A DNA stretch of 64,000 nt. Origin: Rhizobium vallis (GTDB taxonomy: Bacteria > Pseudomonadota > Alphaproteobacteria > Rhizobiales > Rhizobiaceae). Shown here one piece after another: positions 62,328 to 64,000 of the stretch; position 1 is the stretch's first letter, and each line of letters starts with the position of its first letter. Below the pieces are notes generated by a model. That model was not told the DNA's origin, made no database searches, and saw only the letters and a list, made by a program, of their open reading frames with translations. Location: contig NZ_ML133698.1 of assembly GCF_003985155.1 (NCBI RefSeq), positions 145,682 to 209,681 of the forward strand, read 5' to 3'. The position numbers and the translations under genes are program-made.

Positions 62328-62831
62328 TTGGGCCTGTCACAGATCGAGCCGCTTCCGGAGCGTCATCGCCTGGAGTCATTCAGCTCTGGCAAGCCTGCGC
62401 TCGACGCCTGGCTTGCGACCTTTGCCCGATCGAACCACCAGCACGGTTTTACGAGGGTGTTCGTCATCCATGACGACGACGTGGTCGTTGGCTATTATGG
62501 ACTTGCCCCGACCGTCATCACGCCAAATGTCGTGACCCGAAAGATCCGTACGGGCCGTCCACCCGACCCGATCCCGTGTCTGCTCATCGGTCAGCTTGCA
62601 GTCGATCGTCAGCATGTTGGTCGCGGTATCGGCACGGCGCTCGTCAAGGATGCCTTTCGCCGCTGCATCGCCGGCGCCGATTTGGTCGGCGGGCGAGCGA
62701 TCGTCGTTCGCGCCGTCGATGAAGAGGCGGAGCGTTTCTGGCAGAGCTGGGGCTTTATTCCGTCGCTCGACAACCAGTCCATCCTCCTGCGGTCGATGAC
62801 GGACATCAGAGCATGGATGGCGGCTTTCTAG
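62328..62831 (+). CDS. GNAT-family (TacT-like) acetyltransferase toxin
   Basis: The 167-residue product is a GNAT acetyltransferase with the TacT pattern: LESFSSGKPALDAWLATFARSNHQHGFTRVFV at the start, LLIGQLAVDRQHVGRGIGTALVKDAF with the acetyl-CoA loop (QHVGRGIG) and AERFWQSWGFIPS near the end. Such toxins acetylate aminoacyl-tRNA and stop translation. It starts at TTG 62328, three bases after the antitoxin stop, suggesting translational coupling. The active-site region appears complete, so the pair is probably functional. Confidence 0.9.
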   Translation: MGLSQIEPLPERHRLESFSSGKPALDAWLATFARSNHQHGFTRVFVIHDDDVVVGYYGLAPTVITPNVVTRKIRTGRPPDPIPCLLIGQLAVDRQHVGRGIGTALVKDAFRRCIAGADLVGGRAIVVRAVDEEAERFWQSWGFIPSLDNQSILLRSMTDIRAWMAAF

Positions 62832-63267
62832 ATAGATATTCGACCTGCCGCGCCTTTGCAGCCGATAGATTCCGTTTTGTGATGTGTTGGCACGTCACAG
62901 GCCTGCGAAGAATGCTCGACGAAGCCGGCCTCGGACGCTCGATGTTGCCCGGGTGCCGGCGGCTGGATGTCCGGGGGGACACTGTCGGATTCGTCAATCG
63001 GGCGCCGAGGCGAGTCTGCGAAGGATCACATGTTCGATCCCCCGAGCGAGCAGTTCCACCCAGCATTGCCCCACTGTTTGCAGTTGCCGATGCGATCACC
63101 GCGTCGGTCCCGCCGAGCGACAATGTATGATGGGCGGCGGGTGGGCGCTTCTCGCTTGCGGTGGTTGGGAGTGGCAAGGGCTTTGAGCAGAATGGCGGCG
63201 AGGCATTCCAAGAGTCCTGGCCCTCTGGCGCAGCGCCGGATCGGGCTGTCATGATAATTTGTCCCGC
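62832..63267. other. Gene-free stretch between toxin and DUF736 leader
   Basis: Apart from short open frames with no typical residue pattern or ribosome site, I see no gene, strong repeat or known element here. Position and GC content fit an untranslated plasmid segment or a decayed gene. Confidence 0.4.
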
Positions 63268-63431
63268 CCTTCGGTCGCGCGAGACCATTCCCGTTCTCCA
63301 TGTCGCCTTTTTAAGGGACCGGCCGCCATCAGCGTCAACCCGCAAGGGGTTCCCCTGCGCTGCGCTCCGGTGACGCCTGCAGTCGCCCCCTTCTTCGGGC
63401 GCCATCGGGAATGGTCCCGAGCAACCGAAGG
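63268..63431 (+). other. Long imperfect inverted repeat upstream of DUF736
   Basis: The 26-base arm at 63268-63293 and the 26-base arm at 63406-63431 are inverted repeats with 23 of 26 matches, including an exact 11-base core GACCATTCCCG / CGGGAATGGTC. The right arm ends 10 bases before the DUF736 start codon, so the whole loop of about 112 bases lies in the leader. This is a third large structured leader in this gene cluster. Confidence 0.65.
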
Positions 63432-63441
63432 AGACAATACC

Positions 63442-63765
63442 ATGGCCACCACGATCGCAACCCTGACGCAGAAGACCGACGGCAGCCTCGAAGGCATCTT
63501 CGCGACCATTTTGGTCAATGCCCCGATCGCCATCGTCCCGAACGCCCACAAGGCGAGCGAGGAAGCCCCCGACTACCGCGTCATCCACCGCAAGACCGGA
63601 TTCGAGATCGGCGCCGGCTGGAACCGCATCGCCCGCCAGACCGGCGAGGAATATCTCTCGGTGAAGCTGGAGGCGCCGGAGATCGGCGTGATCTTCGGCA
63701 ACCTCGCTCAGGCGCCCGGCGGCGATCCGAACAAGAAGGTTATCCTCTGGAACAGCCCGAACTGA
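63442..63765 (+). CDS. DUF736 plasmid protein
   Basis: The 107-residue protein shows the DUF736 layout: IATLTQKTDGSLEGIFATI at the start, then DYRVIHRKTGFEIGAGWNRI and YLSVKLEAPE, ending GNPVILW-like KKVILWNSPN. The family is common on rhizobial and sphingomonad plasmids near ParB-like and DUF932 genes; no function is established. AAGGAG lies ten bases before the ATG, and the leader contains a large inverted repeat. Length is normal for the family. Confidence 0.9.
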   Translation: MATTIATLTQKTDGSLEGIFATILVNAPIAIVPNAHKASEEAPDYRVIHRKTGFEIGAGWNRIARQTGEEYLSVKLEAPEIGVIFGNLAQAPGGDPNKKVILWNSPN

Positions 63766-63774
63766 ATGACACTC

Positions 63775-63802
63775 AGCCGGCCTCGAGCGATCGGGGCCGG
63801 CT
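63775..63802 (+). terminator. Hairpin downstream of DUF736
   Basis: AGCCGGCC (63775-63782) and GGCCGGCT (63795-63802) are exact arms with a 12-base loop, beginning ten bases after the stop codon. No T-run follows. The remaining 200 bases to the window edge show no gene. Confidence 0.6.
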
Positions 63803-64000
63803 TCCGCGGTGACACACCCGAGGCGGCCGGCTGTGCCTGCCGCCTGTTTTCTGGTGCCAAACGAAACGTGGACTGTCTTCTCTAATCGGCGTGGCGAGGT
63901 CAAGCGCCTACGAGTTTTCAGCCTGTGCGGTTTGTGACGTCGTTCGCGGCCCGCGCTTCTCTCCGGGATAAGCTTTGAAGCTCTCCCACCATGGTATCAG

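Noticed and set aside
62806..63903. 365-codon minus-strand frame over the 62.8-63.9 kb region
   Set aside because: It runs across the DUF736 gene and the structured leader, has low-complexity arginine and serine-rich sequence and no start signal.

Overview
The window looks like part of a large repABC replicon (plasmid or chromid) of a Rhizobiales bacterium, most likely the Rhizobium leguminosarum/etli group. The main reasons are a complete repA-repB-repC module with its antisense RNA, a SyrB-type protein, a FixL/FixJ-style kinase and regulators, a VirB-type type IV secretion locus and several plasmid families typical of rhizobia (DUF1419, DUF1173, DUF932, DUF736). Coding sequence is GC-rich almost throughout; 30.8-32.9 kb is visibly more AT-rich. 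No tRNA, rRNA, CRISPR array or complete insertion sequence was recognised.

Layout. 1-3.4 kb: end of a DUF763 gene, a DUF4105 membrane protein, a drug/metabolite transporter and a small ParB-like orphan. 3.5-19.7 kb: a carbon-uptake locus built around a GntR regulator, with two Dpp/Opp-type ABC importers in opposite directions. Between and beside them are uronate dehydrogenase, an SMP-30 lactonase, a DHDPS-family enzyme and an enolase-superfamily dehydratase. Together these suggest import and oxidative breakdown of a hexuronate or pectin-derived sugar acid. 20.1-22.1 kb: an ArsR regulator, a nitroreductase and an FMN reductase. 22.2-27.6 kb: a four-gene phosphorelay with one large MASE1/five-PAS kinase, two LuxR-type response regulators and a stand-alone receiver. 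27.9-32.8 kb: an NmrA-like protein, a VapBC-type toxin-antitoxin pair and two envelope proteins.

32.9-36.6 kb is the replication/partition module. An antisense RNA gene with a clear promoter and terminator lies between repB and repC, and paired palindromes lie upstream of repA. 36.9-39.1 kb holds a broken DUF1419 gene and three tandem genes sharing a SyrB-like C-terminal coiled coil. 39.2-40.2 kb holds two small genes and an RctA-like repressor that diverges from a TrbM-virB1 to virB11 conjugation operon (40.3-50.4 kb). No coupling protein or relaxase is in view. 50.4-53.4 kb carries an antitoxin remnant and a hipB-hipA operon ending in a possible PD-(D/E)XK nuclease.

53.7-64.0 kb resembles a conjugative leading region. 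It encodes a ParB-like protein, DUF932, DUF1173, a Toprim protein, DUF2493, a TacA/TacT-type pair and DUF736. Several genes are preceded by long hairpins, a purine-rich leader occurs twice, and a 22-bp repeat block sits at about 59.2 kb. This region, the hipBA third gene and the SyrB-like trio are the least explained parts of the window.
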